Below are positions 15,158 through 23,762 of a stretch of 51,139 nucleotides of DNA, piece after piece. The stretch covers positions 1 to 51,139 of the forward strand of contig DATDTY010000067.1 in assembly GCA_035290625.1 (NCBI GenBank). The letters are read 5' to 3'. A program made the position numbers and the translations under genes. Positions within the stretch are counted from its first letter, which is position 1. Every line of letters begins with the position of its first letter. Source of the DNA: Candidatus Nanoarchaeia archaeon (GTDB lineage: Archaea; Nanobdellota; Nanobdellia; Woesearchaeales; DATDTY01). Below the pieces are notes generated by a model, which saw only the letters and a list, made by a program, of their open reading frames with translations, was not told where the DNA came from and made no database searches.

Positions 15158-16201
15158 TTATTTTTTGGGCATTTCCATCGCAGCGTAATTACGTGGGAGA
15201 AACCGGGTTCCAACAACTCTTCCAGCCAGAATTGAATCTAATACGTCATATCTTCTCTGCGAACCTTTTCTTCTTTCTTGATAGGGGGCATCATGGTTGC
15301 AAAATTGGCCGTTAGCTATTACTACATAAACCCCACCCAGTGCTGCGTCTCTTGATGCATCAATTTTTGAAATTACGCCGCCCCTGCCTCTTGCTGAGCT
15401 TACAGGCAATGCCTGTTCTTCTAGCCCTGCGGATATCTTAACAACTCGTATCGGATTATATTCGCTGTTTCTAAAAGATTCTGCTGTATAGATCCCATCT
15501 GTATTTGATAAGAGAACCAGAAGCGGCTTATAGCCCGCTCTTTTTAGAAATTGGGCATGGAGACTAGCTAAACCATCATTGTCCCGAAATGCTCTTTTTC
15601 CCTTTAGTAAAATATCTATTTCTTCCAAACTTCTGGCGTCATCTTCATTTATGACAGGTATTTTGCCTTCCAAAAGCCATCTTTGATATTTTTGTAATAA
15701 TTTTTTTTGCGGGTCTCTGATGTCGTCATGTGTAACAAGGGATTCATTCACGAGTTGCGGATAAAAGTGGTGCCTCCATAGTTCATAGAGCAATGTTTGG
15801 CCCTCTATAGCATCTGTTCTTTTTTGTTCAGGCGTATCCTTTTCCATTTCAGGGATTCTTTCGCCCCTTCTTAGCCTGGCTTTCCTGCCCAAGCCAATAG
15901 CCCCAGATGATACAAGGAGGATATTCAAGCCCCTTTCTTCTTTTAACTGAGTTAGATCTTCTGAGATGCAGTTCATGTTGTACACGGTTCTTTGGTATCC
16001 AGCATGCGCTATTATGCTCGTGCCCACTTTAACTACAAGCGTGTCAATTCCAGAAACATCTGTGTACAGCCTGTACTTTTCAGGCTGCTCCAACTGGAGA
16101 GAGCCATCAAAAACCAGGAATGAAGCTGGGGGGCTGTCTCTAAAATATCCTCCTAGATCCTCTTGGAATTTTACTCTATCTACCTTTGGCTCTCCTGACA
16201 T
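15158..16201 (-). CDS. Amino acid kinase, glutamate 5-kinase-like
   Basis: 347 aa. The amino acid kinase fold is clear from TLVVKVGTS (about 55), LVSSGAIGLG (about 97), IPVINEDDA, FRDNDGLASLHAQ, LLSNTDGIYT and GRGGVISKIDAS. This matches glutamate 5-kinase (first step of proline synthesis). There is an N-terminal extension of about 50 aa not found in ProB, and no C-terminal PUA domain. No proA is nearby, so a role on another gamma-carboxyl or carbamoyl substrate is possible. Confidence 0.75.
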   Translation of the reverse strand: MSGEPKVDRVKFQEDLGGYFRDSPPASFLVFDGSLQLEQPEKYRLYTDVSGIDTLVVKVGTSIIAHAGYQRTVYNMNCISEDLTQLKEERGLNILLVSSGAIGLGRKARLRRGERIPEMEKDTPEQKRTDAIEGQTLLYELWRHHFYPQLVNESLVTHDDIRDPQKKLLQKYQRWLLEGKIPVINEDDARSLEEIDILLKGKRAFRDNDGLASLHAQFLKRAGYKPLLVLLSNTDGIYTAESFRNSEYNPIRVVKISAGLEEQALPVSSARGRGGVISKIDASRDAALGGVYVVIANGQFCNHDAPYQERRKGSQRRYDVLDSILAGRVVGTRFLPRNYAAMEMPKK

Positions 16202-16267
16202 AACCCTGCGTTATCCATCTGCTGCTTTTAAAGTTTTCTCTATTTACTACTATTAAGTCACTATCAA

Positions 16268-17233
16268 CTATGGAGAGGAAGAAAGACTATCCTTTACCAG
16301 CGTTAGCAATTCACTGACCCCAGAGACCGATTCATGATCTTTTTTGAATTCATCAATCGTCTTTTTATCAATGATATCCTCTTTTGAAAGGAATAGGATG
16401 ACTGGCTTTCCGATCTGTTCTAATGATTCGTACAATTTCAGCTGCTTCTCAAGCGGATACGGTTCAGTCAAGTCAATCACGCAAACAAGGAGGTCAGCCA
16501 CAAGCTTCATCGCAAGATACGCCTGCTTCTCTATGGAATTCATCTTGTCAAACCGGTTCAATGTTCCCGGAGTGTCCAGGAACTGGATCTTTCCCTTTGG
16601 GGTCTGGAGATACGCAACATTGATTGTTTTTGTGGTGAACGGATAGGAGCTGATCTCAGGCTTTGACCCGGTCAGGTTGAACATGAGCGTTGTCTTCCCC
16701 ACATTGGGAAATCCCACAATCGCTATGGTCTTGGTCTCTGTCTTTATGGTAGGAAATCCCTTCATGATCTTCCTTGTCTCTTCAAGCAGGCTAAGCTGTT
16801 TTCCTATCTGCTTGATGATGGAAGAGCATCTTCCATAGATCTCTGTCCGGCTGATCCTCAGATTCCTGCTGTCCCTGCTTTTCCGCATTTTGCTCAGGGA
16901 AGCCCGGGAAAGCCTTTGAACATTCTCATTTGCCCATTTCAGGCCTGCCAATGCCCTCCTCACTTCCGGGACATCGAGGGTCACTCTGCTAAGCTCTTTG
17001 TAGAAAGGAGGAAGCTGCTCAAAGGAGGGGAAATCCCTCAGTACGCGAAGAAGCTGCCTTGAGAGGAGCTTTGTCGCAGTCTCCACCCTGAGAATCTCGA
17101 GCCGCCTTGCCTTGATTGCCCTGTCCTTAAACTTCTTGGAGCGGAGCTGCTGGGTGTGCTGTGCAGCGGTATTGAATGCTGTGTCAAGAAAGGCCTGCGG
17201 CTTCTCAACAGGAGGGATTGATTGGAAGTTCAT
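16268..17233 (-). CDS. NOG1-like GTPase
   Basis: 321 aa. An alpha-helical N-terminal domain (1-165) as in NOG1 precedes the GTPase domain: G1 GFPNVGKT (174-181), switch SYPFTTK, G3 DTPGT, and G4 as SKED rather than NKxD. In eukaryotes and archaea NOG1 is linked to large-subunit maturation; the C-terminal NOG1 region is absent, as in archaeal homologues. Stands alone on the minus strand. Confidence 0.88.
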   Translation of the reverse strand: MNFQSIPPVEKPQAFLDTAFNTAAQHTQQLRSKKFKDRAIKARRLEILRVETATKLLSRQLLRVLRDFPSFEQLPPFYKELSRVTLDVPEVRRALAGLKWANENVQRLSRASLSKMRKSRDSRNLRISRTEIYGRCSSIIKQIGKQLSLLEETRKIMKGFPTIKTETKTIAIVGFPNVGKTTLMFNLTGSKPEISSYPFTTKTINVAYLQTPKGKIQFLDTPGTLNRFDKMNSIEKQAYLAMKLVADLLVCVIDLTEPYPLEKQLKLYESLEQIGKPVILFLSKEDIIDKKTIDEFKKDHESVSGVSELLTLVKDSLSSSP

Positions 17234-17306
17234 ACCGCCCGAATCCTGCCGGAGTATAAAAAGGTAGGCTTAAAATCTGCAGCTTTCACAACAGGGCCGC
17301 AACCTT

Positions 17307-17912
17307 CTAAGGCCAAGATTCCAACATTCCTCCACTCCGCAGAAAAATTAATGCAGCAAAAATCCCGATACCCAATGCAATGCTCACGGCAAGCAAAACC
17401 GGCAGCACATATGCCGCCACAAACGACCTCATCTTTGTTACCTTATGCACCTCAGCAAAGAAGAGCAGTGCTATGTGGATCTGGTAAATCAGGACAGGAA
17501 TCCCTACAATCAGGCTTGCCAGGATCTGAAGCAAGCCTGTCCCGAAGATGGCGTAATAGACTCCCTGGAATGGCGCAAGAAGCATCGAAGGTGTCTTTGC
17601 ATAGACTGCTGCCTGGAATGTTTTTTCATACGCCCCCTTTCCCCTGACCAGGAGGAACATCAGGTGAATGATGCCAGTGCTTATGAAGATTCCGGCGATG
17701 GAAATCCCAAATCCAAAGAGGAGCCCAAAGAACAGAGGGAATGGTGAAGGTATCGCCTGCCGCATAATCACGCCTGCAGAAAACACCACTGCAATTGCGG
17801 CAAACAGCAGAAAGTAGAGGAACGCGTCCTGGATGCCTTTCTCTTTCCTCAGCTTCGGCAGAAACGCATTCGGCTTCGAAATGATCGCAATCGCTGTCTG
17901 GAACGGGTTCAT
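17307..17912 (-). CDS. Yip1-like integral membrane protein
   Basis: 201 aa with about five hydrophobic segments (around residues 28-50, 60-85, 118-142, 143-160, 165-192). It starts MNPFQTAIAIISKPNAF, the amphipathic lead-in typical of Yip1/DUF1282 proteins. Role in archaea unknown; probably a membrane-organising or transport-associated protein. Monocistronic. Confidence 0.7.
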   Translation of the reverse strand: MNPFQTAIAIISKPNAFLPKLRKEKGIQDAFLYFLLFAAIAVVFSAGVIMRQAIPSPFPLFFGLLFGFGISIAGIFISTGIIHLMFLLVRGKGAYEKTFQAAVYAKTPSMLLAPFQGVYYAIFGTGLLQILASLIVGIPVLIYQIHIALLFFAEVHKVTKMRSFVAAYVLPVLLAVSIALGIGIFAALIFLRSGGMLESWP

Positions 17913-17959
17913 TACTATAGATATGAGAGATGCCCTTTAAATAGTTTTGCGGAGACTGA

Positions 17960-18103
17960 GGCTCAGTAGAAAGTCCGGCATCATTTCTTCGAGCTTCTTC
18001 AGCTTCATCAGCACTGCTGGCAGAGAGTTGCCCCATCCGGGGGTGTCAGCAAACAGTGAAGGAAGCACAAGCGAGCTCGATGCCGATTGACTTTCTACTG
18101 AGC
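17960..18103. repeat. Palindromic repeat B, copy 2
   Basis: A 144-bp copy of the element at 151-295, with termini GGCTCAGTAGAAAGTC and GACTTTCTACTGAGC and the inner CGGCATC/GATGCCG arms. It sits directly upstream of the YbjQ promoter. No clear target-site duplication is visible here. Confidence 0.75.
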
Positions 18104-18159
18104 GTGGCCGAGAGAAAGCTATATATAGCAGAGGAGGTTTGATAGGGCAGGGGGAAATC

Positions 18160-18474
18160 ATGATTGTTGTCACGACCGAAGCGGTTGAAGGAAAGATCAT
18201 CAAGCAATGTTTGGGAATGGTCCGCGGCAGCACCATCAGGTCACGATGGCTTGGCAGGGATATCATGGCAGGCCTGAAGACACTGGTCGGCGGAGAGATC
18301 AAGAGCTATACTGATATGATGAACAAGGCAAGGGATGAGGCTCAGGCAAGAATGGAAGAAGAAGCAAAAAAGCTCGGGGCTGATGCAATCGTAGCTGTCC
18401 GCTTTTCAACTGCAAATGTCATGCAGGGAGCTGCTGAAATCCTGGCATACGGGACTGCGGTGAAGCTGAGGTAA
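18160..18474 (+). CDS. YbjQ/UPF0145 family protein
   Basis: 104 aa from ATG 18160 (MIVVTTEAVEGKIIKQ). Family hallmarks are VEGKIIKQCLGMVRGSTIRSR, the central GGEIKSYTDMMNKARDEAQARMEEEAKKLGADAIVAVRF and the C-terminal EILAYGTAV. These proteins form a pentamer and are proposed heavy-metal or membrane-associated proteins. A TATA box GCTATATATAG at about 18117-18127 supports the start. The next gene starts 1 nt after its stop. Confidence 0.88.
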   Translation: MIVVTTEAVEGKIIKQCLGMVRGSTIRSRWLGRDIMAGLKTLVGGEIKSYTDMMNKARDEAQARMEEEAKKLGADAIVAVRFSTANVMQGAAEILAYGTAVKLR

Positions 18475-18475
18475 C

Positions 18476-19228
18476 ATGGCGCTTCTCTTTGGGATCAACA
18501 CACTGGTTTTCATAGGTATTGTAGCGGTCCTTTCTGGACTAAAAGTGGTGAAGCAGTATGAGAGGGGCGTCAAATTTACATTAGGGAAATTCACAGGCAT
18601 GATGGAGCCTGGATTAAGGATTGTTATTCCAATTATCCAGACCTGGGAGCGGATTGACATCAGGGTAAAGACCATTGATGTGCCAAGCCAGGAAGCTGTC
18701 TCAAAGGATAATGTGAGCCTGAAGGTGAATGCCGTGCTGTATTATAGGGTGGGGGACGCGAAGAAGGCAGTGATTGAGGTAGAGCAGTTCAACTATGCGG
18801 TTTCACAGCTTTCCCAGACGACAATGAGGAACATCATCGGGGAGTTTGAGCTGGACGAGATTCTTCAGAAGAGGGAAGAGATCTCAAAGAAGATCCAGAG
18901 CATTGTTGATAAGGACACAGATCCGTGGGGGATTGTTGTCACGAAGATCGAGCTCAAGGACATCGAGCTGCCAGATACGATGAAGAGGGCTATGGCCCGC
19001 CAGGCAGAATCCGAGAGGGACAGGAGGGCTCGTGTTATCCTTGCAGCAGGGGAGAAGCAGGCGTCAACTTTGCTTTTTGAAGCAGGGAAAGTCATCGGGA
19101 AAGAGCCCGCAGCCCTGCAATTGAGGCTCTTCCAGACGCTGTCTGACATCGCTGTTGAGAAGAACAGCACCATTATCGTCCCTTTCCCCAGCGAGCTGAT
19201 GGATCTCATAACCAAGAAGAGCAAATAG
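18476..19228 (+). CDS. Slipin (stomatin/prohibitin SPFH-domain membrane protein)
   Basis: 250 aa. An N-terminal membrane anchor (about 2-24) is followed by the SPFH domain (YERGVKFTLGKFTGMMEPGLRIVIPIIQ; VDVPSQEAVSKDNV-type segment; RNIIGEFELDEIL) and a short coiled helix (AMARQAESERDRRARVILAAGEKQ). Usually paired with NfeD/STOPP protease; here it pairs with YbjQ instead. Confidence 0.93.
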   Translation: MALLFGINTLVFIGIVAVLSGLKVVKQYERGVKFTLGKFTGMMEPGLRIVIPIIQTWERIDIRVKTIDVPSQEAVSKDNVSLKVNAVLYYRVGDAKKAVIEVEQFNYAVSQLSQTTMRNIIGEFELDEILQKREEISKKIQSIVDKDTDPWGIVVTKIELKDIELPDTMKRAMARQAESERDRRARVILAAGEKQASTLLFEAGKVIGKEPAALQLRLFQTLSDIAVEKNSTIIVPFPSELMDLITKKSK

Positions 19229-19460
19229 GATTCTCTTTTCAATAAGCGGTGAAAATCAGTGCTGCCGCCCCTTGTAATCAACATAACTTCATCGAGCATC
19301 ATACAACAACAGGAGCTTTGCCTTGCGAATTGGCAGGATTGAAGTTATACTCACTGACAAAAATGATTATACAAATACTCGTCAGTTCGTAATAGCAAAT
19401 GACATATATAGTGTCTAAAAATTTGTGTCATTTGCTATAGATTGCGGTGCTAATCGGTGG
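19229..19460. other. Intergenic region with several inverted repeats
   Basis: Between two convergent units. Visible inverted repeats are ATAACTTCA/TGAAGTTAT (about 19282 and 19341), ACTGAC/GTCAGT (about 19354 and 19380) and the 13-bp hairpin at 19392-19438 listed separately. No gene found. Confidence 0.4.
19392..19438. promoter_or_regulatory. Perfect 13-bp inverted repeat, 21-nt loop
   Basis: Arms ATAGCAAATGACA and TGTCATTTGCTAT enclose 21 nt. A hairpin with the same TAGCAAAT arm start and the same 21-nt loop length lies at 35854-35898. It could be a bidirectional terminator or a protein-binding site. Confidence 0.5.
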
Positions 19461-19787
19461 CTAGGGTTGATTAGGGTGAGTTCTTTGTAACAACGTTCTG
19501 ATTTCTTGCTCTAATCTTTCACGTCTAATCCTCGATTTATCTCGTTGATACCACGCGCCTATCGCTATGAATGCTATAAGTGTTAAGACTATTGCTAAAG
19601 TAAGAATGAAATATAGTTTGTTAAAATTAAATGCCCCAACTTGGATAAGAGAAAGCCAAATACCAATTGTACCAATGACAATACCATTAAATATTTCCCA
19701 AAAACTTGAAAATATGGTATGTGCCTTTGATATTTCTCTTTCATACTGTAGTATTAATATTTGTAAGGGGGTAGTTTCTTTTTTCAT
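19461..19787 (-). CDS. Small two-helix membrane protein
   Basis: 108 aa. The N-terminus (LQYEREISKAHTIFSSFWEIFNG) is amphipathic, then two transmembrane segments (about 32-52 and 60-82), and a basic cytosolic tail with an Arg-rich coiled stretch (RDKSRIRRERLEQEIR). No family recognised. Last gene of the AT-rich minus-strand islet; overlaps the preceding gene by 47 nt. Confidence 0.55.
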   Translation of the reverse strand: MKKETTPLQILILQYEREISKAHTIFSSFWEIFNGIVIGTIGIWLSLIQVGAFNFNKLYFILTLAIVLTLIAFIAIGAWYQRDKSRIRRERLEQEIRTLLQRTHPNQP

Positions 19788-20010
19788 TAACGTAAATTCT
19801 TACATATCTCCAAGAACCGATACCAACACAAAAATATAAGAACGCTATCCACAAAAACAAACTCACTGAAGTTAATAATAAAATAAGAAAGAAAAATAAA
19901 CCACCTATAAAACTACTTACACTAATACAGATAAATAAGAGAAGATTTATTTTTTCTTCTTTGCTCAGTATATCATTCTGAACATTTTGCATGTTTGTAG
20001 TTTTCCCCAT
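19741..20010 (-). CDS. Small membrane protein
   Basis: 89 aa with two hydrophobic segments (about 23-46 and 47-68) after a polar N-terminus. Hypothetical. Start ATG 20010 overlaps the end of the upstream gene by 38 nt. Its C-terminal 15 residues are read through the start of the next gene in another frame, so either the overlap is genuine or one of the two is mis-framed. Confidence 0.45.
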   Translation of the reverse strand: MGKTTNMQNVQNDILSKEEKINLLLFICISVSSFIGGLFFFLILLLTSVSLFLWIAFLYFCVGIGSWRYVRIYVNEKRNYPLTNINTTV

Positions 20011-20242
20011 CCAATTTATCGAGTTGTTCTTTACTTATATAAACTAAATTGGAATTATCTACATTGTTTATAGAGCACTTAAACAAGTCGTATGTTGTAT
20101 TAGAAGAAACATCTAAAACATACCGACTCTCTGAAACAGCTTTATAGGTTCCATACAACCCTAAAGCAACGATACCTAGTAACAGGAACGTACCTACTAC
20201 TATAGCTTCTCCTTTTTTGTCCATTGGACTATACTCATACAT
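19973..20242 (-). CDS. Single-pass membrane protein with Ada-like metal-binding motif
   Basis: 89 aa from ATG 20242 (MYEYSPMDKKGEAIVVG); ATG 20224 is equally possible. One transmembrane helix (VVGTFLLLGIVALGLYGTYKAV) is followed by an extracellular segment YVLDVSSNTTYDLFKCSINN...NLVYISKEQL...CSE. This resembles the small YVGS-SNxYH-C...C domains related to the Ada metal-binding fold, common in small archaeal proteins, although only two Cys remain. The frame is open to 20425 but the extra part does not look like a protein domain. Confidence 0.5.
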   Translation of the reverse strand: MYEYSPMDKKGEAIVVGTFLLLGIVALGLYGTYKAVSESRYVLDVSSNTTYDLFKCSINNVDNSNLVYISKEQLDKLDGENYKHAKCSE

Positions 20243-20370
20243 TTTTGGACTATTTAGTTCTTTCTTTGTTACTCTGGAGTACTCAGAATGTATAAAAACT
20301 TTTAGGTTATCCGATGAGACTAACCTAACTAAGTGACGTTTACTTAACCGTTCATTACACGTAATTAAAC

Positions 20371-21033
20371 CTATTTGAAAGTATGGGATAAAATTAACAG
20401 CACAAAAATTAATCTCAAAGACCATTGTTCATTTGCGTAATTCGGTTGTATGCCGTGCATAACATCATTTCTAAATTCCCATAACTTTTTGTATTTCCAA
20501 ACTCGAGTTTTGAATTGTTCTTTTGACATAAATTCACAAAAGTTTTTGTCGAAAAGAGCGTGTAGTTCTTTTAAAACCTTTTCCATATTAGCATAACCTT
20601 TTCCTTGAATCCGCCCTCCCTTCACAATATTCTTCTCCTCTCCAAACTTGATAAATATGCCATCTATTGATAAAAGTAATAAAGGAATTGAGACATAATA
20701 ACCTTCTTTCCTGTTGTTGATGTGAGCAATTAATGCTCTGTTGATAACCTTATAGTATGGTTTAATGAACTTATTTGACCTGAACAATCTAAGAAGCTGT
20801 TTAACATCTTCTTTATCGGTTACGAAATTGTTGAATCTATTGTGAGTATGGTCATAAAAAGAGGAATAAGTTATTGGGAGTTCTCCGTGTAATATCCATT
20901 TGTGGAGAGAGTTTCTTATTTTATTATAACGTCTCTCTTGAAGCTTACCTGCCGTCTCCAATGCCTGATTTAATGCTTTAAATCTTGCACTAATCAACTC
21001 AATAACCCCAAAGATAGGTTTTCTTGGCGTCAT
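20371..21033 (-). CDS. HEPN-like protein
   Basis: 220 aa, helical. Near the C-terminus it carries EFRNDVMHG, an R-x4-H motif of the kind that forms the RNase site in HEPN proteins, preceded by long helices (VLKELHALFDKNFCEFM). The N-terminal 100 residues show no known domain. A TATA-like TATTTATAC (about 21052) on the minus strand fits a leaderless ATG. It is the only candidate enzyme in the islet of membrane proteins. Confidence 0.5.
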   Translation of the reverse strand: MTPRKPIFGVIELISARFKALNQALETAGKLQERRYNKIRNSLHKWILHGELPITYSSFYDHTHNRFNNFVTDKEDVKQLLRLFRSNKFIKPYYKVINRALIAHINNRKEGYYVSIPLLLLSIDGIFIKFGEEKNIVKGGRIQGKGYANMEKVLKELHALFDKNFCEFMSKEQFKTRVWKYKKLWEFRNDVMHGIQPNYANEQWSLRLIFVLLILSHTFK

Positions 21034-21099
21034 ATAGCCTATGACTTACAAATAGTATAAATACCTATTCTAATTTTTTCTTTATCGAGATTGATTCAG

Positions 21100-21642
21100 T
21101 TATCCCCGATTAAAAATGAAAGCTAGAACAGCAATGATTACTGCTACAATTGCCCAGAAAATGGCTACATCTTTGATGATTTTCTCCCCAGACAATTCTG
21201 AATACAGTCTTCCAACTTCTCTAAATCTTAATAATCTATCCTCCATCTCCAAAGCAGTATGGGGATTCTCCAATTCCTTTCTCAATTCCTTTATATTATC
21301 CAGCTTCTTTCTATAATCTGAATTCTTTATGAAATAATATCTACAAAATAAAAGAATCTCATGCAAACTTGAAGTCAGATTTTTCTCTTTAAATGAAATA
21401 TAGGTTTGCCACACCATTATCTCATAACTATGAAGTCTTTTTCTGATTGCAGTTTGGGGCTGAAGAGGCGGCTCCTTATCCGCAAAATAATCTTTGGTTA
21501 TATTCACATAATCCGAAAAGTGCTTAGTCACCTGAGAATAATAGTCTCTATAGTCCTTCAAAGATAGACGTTGAGCTGCTATCTCTTTGCTTATAGTAAC
21601 TACATTTTCTCCGAATTGTAATATCTCTGAGGATAGACTCAT
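21100..21642 (-). CDS. Coiled-coil protein with C-terminal transmembrane anchor
   Basis: 180 aa. Mostly alpha-helical and charged, then a tail anchor (DVAIFWAIVAVIIAVLAFIF, about 157-177). Start overlaps the stop of the upstream 62-aa gene by 4 nt, so the pair is translationally coupled. No family recognised. Confidence 0.55.
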   Translation of the reverse strand: MSLSSEILQFGENVVTISKEIAAQRLSLKDYRDYYSQVTKHFSDYVNITKDYFADKEPPLQPQTAIRKRLHSYEIMVWQTYISFKEKNLTSSLHEILLFCRYYFIKNSDYRKKLDNIKELRKELENPHTALEMEDRLLRFREVGRLYSELSGEKIIKDVAIFWAIVAVIIAVLAFIFNRG

Positions 21643-21827
21643 CTTAAATAATCCTTCAATCTAATAAGGAAGTATACTAAAAGTAAGACACTTGCAATGC
21701 CTAATATCAAGGATGCTAAACTGTTAAGATTGTTCACATCAACAAATCCTTTTAATAAGAAGAATGCAAAAGCCCCATACAAAATACTCCCCCCTATGAT
21801 GAAAAATAGAGTATAGTGAGGTTTCAT
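21639..21827 (-). CDS. Small two-helix membrane protein
   Basis: 62 aa, essentially two transmembrane helices (about 5-27 and 33-55) with a short basic end. Coupled by a 4-nt overlap to the tail-anchored gene at 21100. First gene of the islet. Function unknown. Confidence 0.5.
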   Translation of the reverse strand: MKPHYTLFFIIGGSILYGAFAFFLLKGFVDVNNLNSLASLILGIASVLLLVYFLIRLKDYLR

Positions 21828-21952
21828 CTTATAAGTTCCCCAATCAATTTTCCTATTTAAACCTTCCTTATCCCAGAACCAGCACCCCCTCCATTGACCT
21901 CTTCAGAAATGGCTTTATATCCAGAAGACTTACCAGCCCTCTTTTCAATAAC

Positions 21953-21962
21953 CTTTAAATAT
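21953..21962 (+). promoter_or_regulatory. TATA box and ribosome binding site of S6e
   Basis: TTTAAATATT is the TATA element; GGAGG at 21991-21995 precedes ATG 22003 by 7 nt. This gene therefore has a short leader, unlike the leaderless singletons elsewhere. Confidence 0.6.
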
Positions 21963-22002
21963 TCCCCCCATCCCCTTCTCGGAAAACAACGGAGGATGAA
22001 CT

Positions 22003-22518
22003 ATGGCAGCATTCAAGATGACCATTGGCGATCCCAAGACGGGAAAGACGGTTCAGAAGGAAGTTAAGGATCAGGAGGCGGAAAGCTTGATCGGGAAGAA
22101 GATAACAGATACGTTCGAAGGAGACGGCGTCGGATTAGCCGGATATTCTTTTGAGATTACCGGAGGCTCGGATGACTCTGGAGTTCCCATGAGGAGAGAT
22201 GTTCAGGGAACAGCAAGGAAGAAGATACTGGTCGTAAGCGGCGTTGGAGCCAGGAAGAGAGGAAAGGGAATCCGGCAGAGGAAGATGGTTGCAGGCAACA
22301 CGGTTCATGCAAAGACGGCGCAGATCAACCTGAAGGTCCTTAAGATGGGCAAGGAAGACATTTTCGCTGGAGCCAAGGAGGCAAAGAAGGCAGTGAAGGA
22401 AGCCAAGCCCGAGGCAAAGGAAGCAAAACAACCTGCGCCAAAGCCCGAGGCAAAGGAAGATACGCGCCCTGAGCCAAAGCATCAGGCAAAGCTAGCAAAG
22501 GAGGAAAAGGCCTCTTAG
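22003..22518 (+). CDS. rps6e: 30S ribosomal protein S6e with charged C-terminal tail
   Basis: 171 aa. The S6e core is residues 1-125 (FKMTIGDPKTGKTVQKEV; GVGLAGYSFEITGGSDDSGVPMR; ARKRGKGIRQRKMVAGNTV). A 45-residue tail of Lys/Glu/Ala/Pro repeats (AKPEAKEAK-type) extends it. It starts a two-gene unit with aIF2-gamma, 1 nt apart, the conserved archaeal order. Confidence 0.95.
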   Translation: MAAFKMTIGDPKTGKTVQKEVKDQEAESLIGKKITDTFEGDGVGLAGYSFEITGGSDDSGVPMRRDVQGTARKKILVVSGVGARKRGKGIRQRKMVAGNTVHAKTAQINLKVLKMGKEDIFAGAKEAKKAVKEAKPEAKEAKQPAPKPEAKEDTRPEPKHQAKLAKEEKAS

Positions 22519-22519
22519 A

Positions 22520-23749
22520 ATGTCAAAGAAAAAGGAAGGCCAGCCGGAGATTAACATTGGCTTGTTCGGCCATGTTGATCATGGTAAGACAACACTTCTT
22601 CAGCGCCTGAGTGGCAAATGGGCTGATACGCATTCTGAAGAGATTAAGAGGGGCATCACGATTCGCCTCGGCTATGCCTATATCGAGATACGGAAATGCC
22701 CGAAATGCAGCACCTATACTGTAAAGGAGGAATGCCCTGAATGCAACGAGAAGGCCGAGCCAGTGAGGAAGATAAGCTTTGTTGACGCTCCCGGGCATGA
22801 AAGCTTAATGGCAACGATGCTTGCAGGCTCTGCAATCATCGATGCAGCATTGCTCCTTGTGGCAGCCAACGAGGACTGCCCCCAGCCGCAGACGCGGGAG
22901 CATTTAATGGCTTTGGAGATCCTCGGCATCAAAGATATCATCATTATCCAGAATAAGATTGACCTGGTGGATGAAAAAACCAGCCTCAAGAACTACAATG
23001 AGATCAGGAGCCTGCTCAAGGATACTGCCTACGCTGATGCCCCCATCATCCCTGTGAGCGCGCAGTTTGGGGTGAACATCGACCTGCTGCTTGAGGAGAT
23101 AGAGGGCAGGTTCAGGACTCCAAAGAGAGAGGCAGGCAAAGATCCCCTCTTCTTGGTCGCACGGAGTTTTGACGTTAACAAGCCAGGCACAGAGATCGCA
23201 AAGCTTCAGGGAGGCGTTGTTGGAGGCACGGTGATTCGTGGAAAGCTCAAGATAGGCGATGAGATTGAGATCAGGCCTGGAAGGCTTGTTGAGGAGAAGA
23301 ACCAGAAGGTGTGGAAGCCAATTCTCTCAAAGATCGTGGAAATTCAGAGCGGAGGAGTTTCCTTAAAAGAGGTTGTGCCCGGAGGATCAGCTGCCCTGCA
23401 GACCTCCCTTGACCCGTTTCTGGTGAAGTCTGACTCTCTTGTGGGGGGCATTGTCGGCCATGTGAAGAAACTCCCTCCGGTCTGGGAGGAACTTCATTTG
23501 GCTCCGAAGCTGCTCAAACGTGTTGTTGGTGCAAAGGAGGACCTTGCCGTTGAGGAGCTGAAGATGAACGAGGTATTGATGCTCAACGTGAATTCTGCGG
23601 CAACTGTCGGAACCATCACAAAGGTAGGAAAGGACATTGTTGAGGCTGTCCTGAAGCTTCCGGTCTGCGCCGAGAAGGGCAGCAGGGTGGCGATCTCAAG
23701 AAGGATAGGGAACAGGTTCAGGCTGATTGGATATGGGGTTATACAATAG
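22520..23749 (+). CDS. eif2g: Translation initiation factor aIF2 subunit gamma
   Basis: 409 aa, normal length. G1 is GHVDHGKTT (17-25), G3 DAPGHESLM, G4 NKID. The zinc knuckle CPKC...CPEC (about 58-75) is present. Domains II and III follow (RSFDVNKPGTEIAKLQGGVVGGTVIRG; VAISRRIGNRFRLIGYGVI at the C-terminus). It delivers initiator tRNA to the small subunit. Confidence 0.97.
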   Translation: MSKKKEGQPEINIGLFGHVDHGKTTLLQRLSGKWADTHSEEIKRGITIRLGYAYIEIRKCPKCSTYTVKEECPECNEKAEPVRKISFVDAPGHESLMATMLAGSAIIDAALLLVAANEDCPQPQTREHLMALEILGIKDIIIIQNKIDLVDEKTSLKNYNEIRSLLKDTAYADAPIIPVSAQFGVNIDLLLEEIEGRFRTPKREAGKDPLFLVARSFDVNKPGTEIAKLQGGVVGGTVIRGKLKIGDEIEIRPGRLVEEKNQKVWKPILSKIVEIQSGGVSLKEVVPGGSAALQTSLDPFLVKSDSLVGGIVGHVKKLPPVWEELHLAPKLLKRVVGAKEDLAVEELKMNEVLMLNVNSAATVGTITKVGKDIVEAVLKLPVCAEKGSRVAISRRIGNRFRLIGYGVIQ

Positions 23750-23762
23750 CTGACTAAGAAAT

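Noticed and set aside
20243..20425. N-terminal extension of the Ada-like membrane protein
   Set aside because: The open frame before residue 62 has no protein-like pattern and overlaps the preceding gene; the shorter start is preferred.
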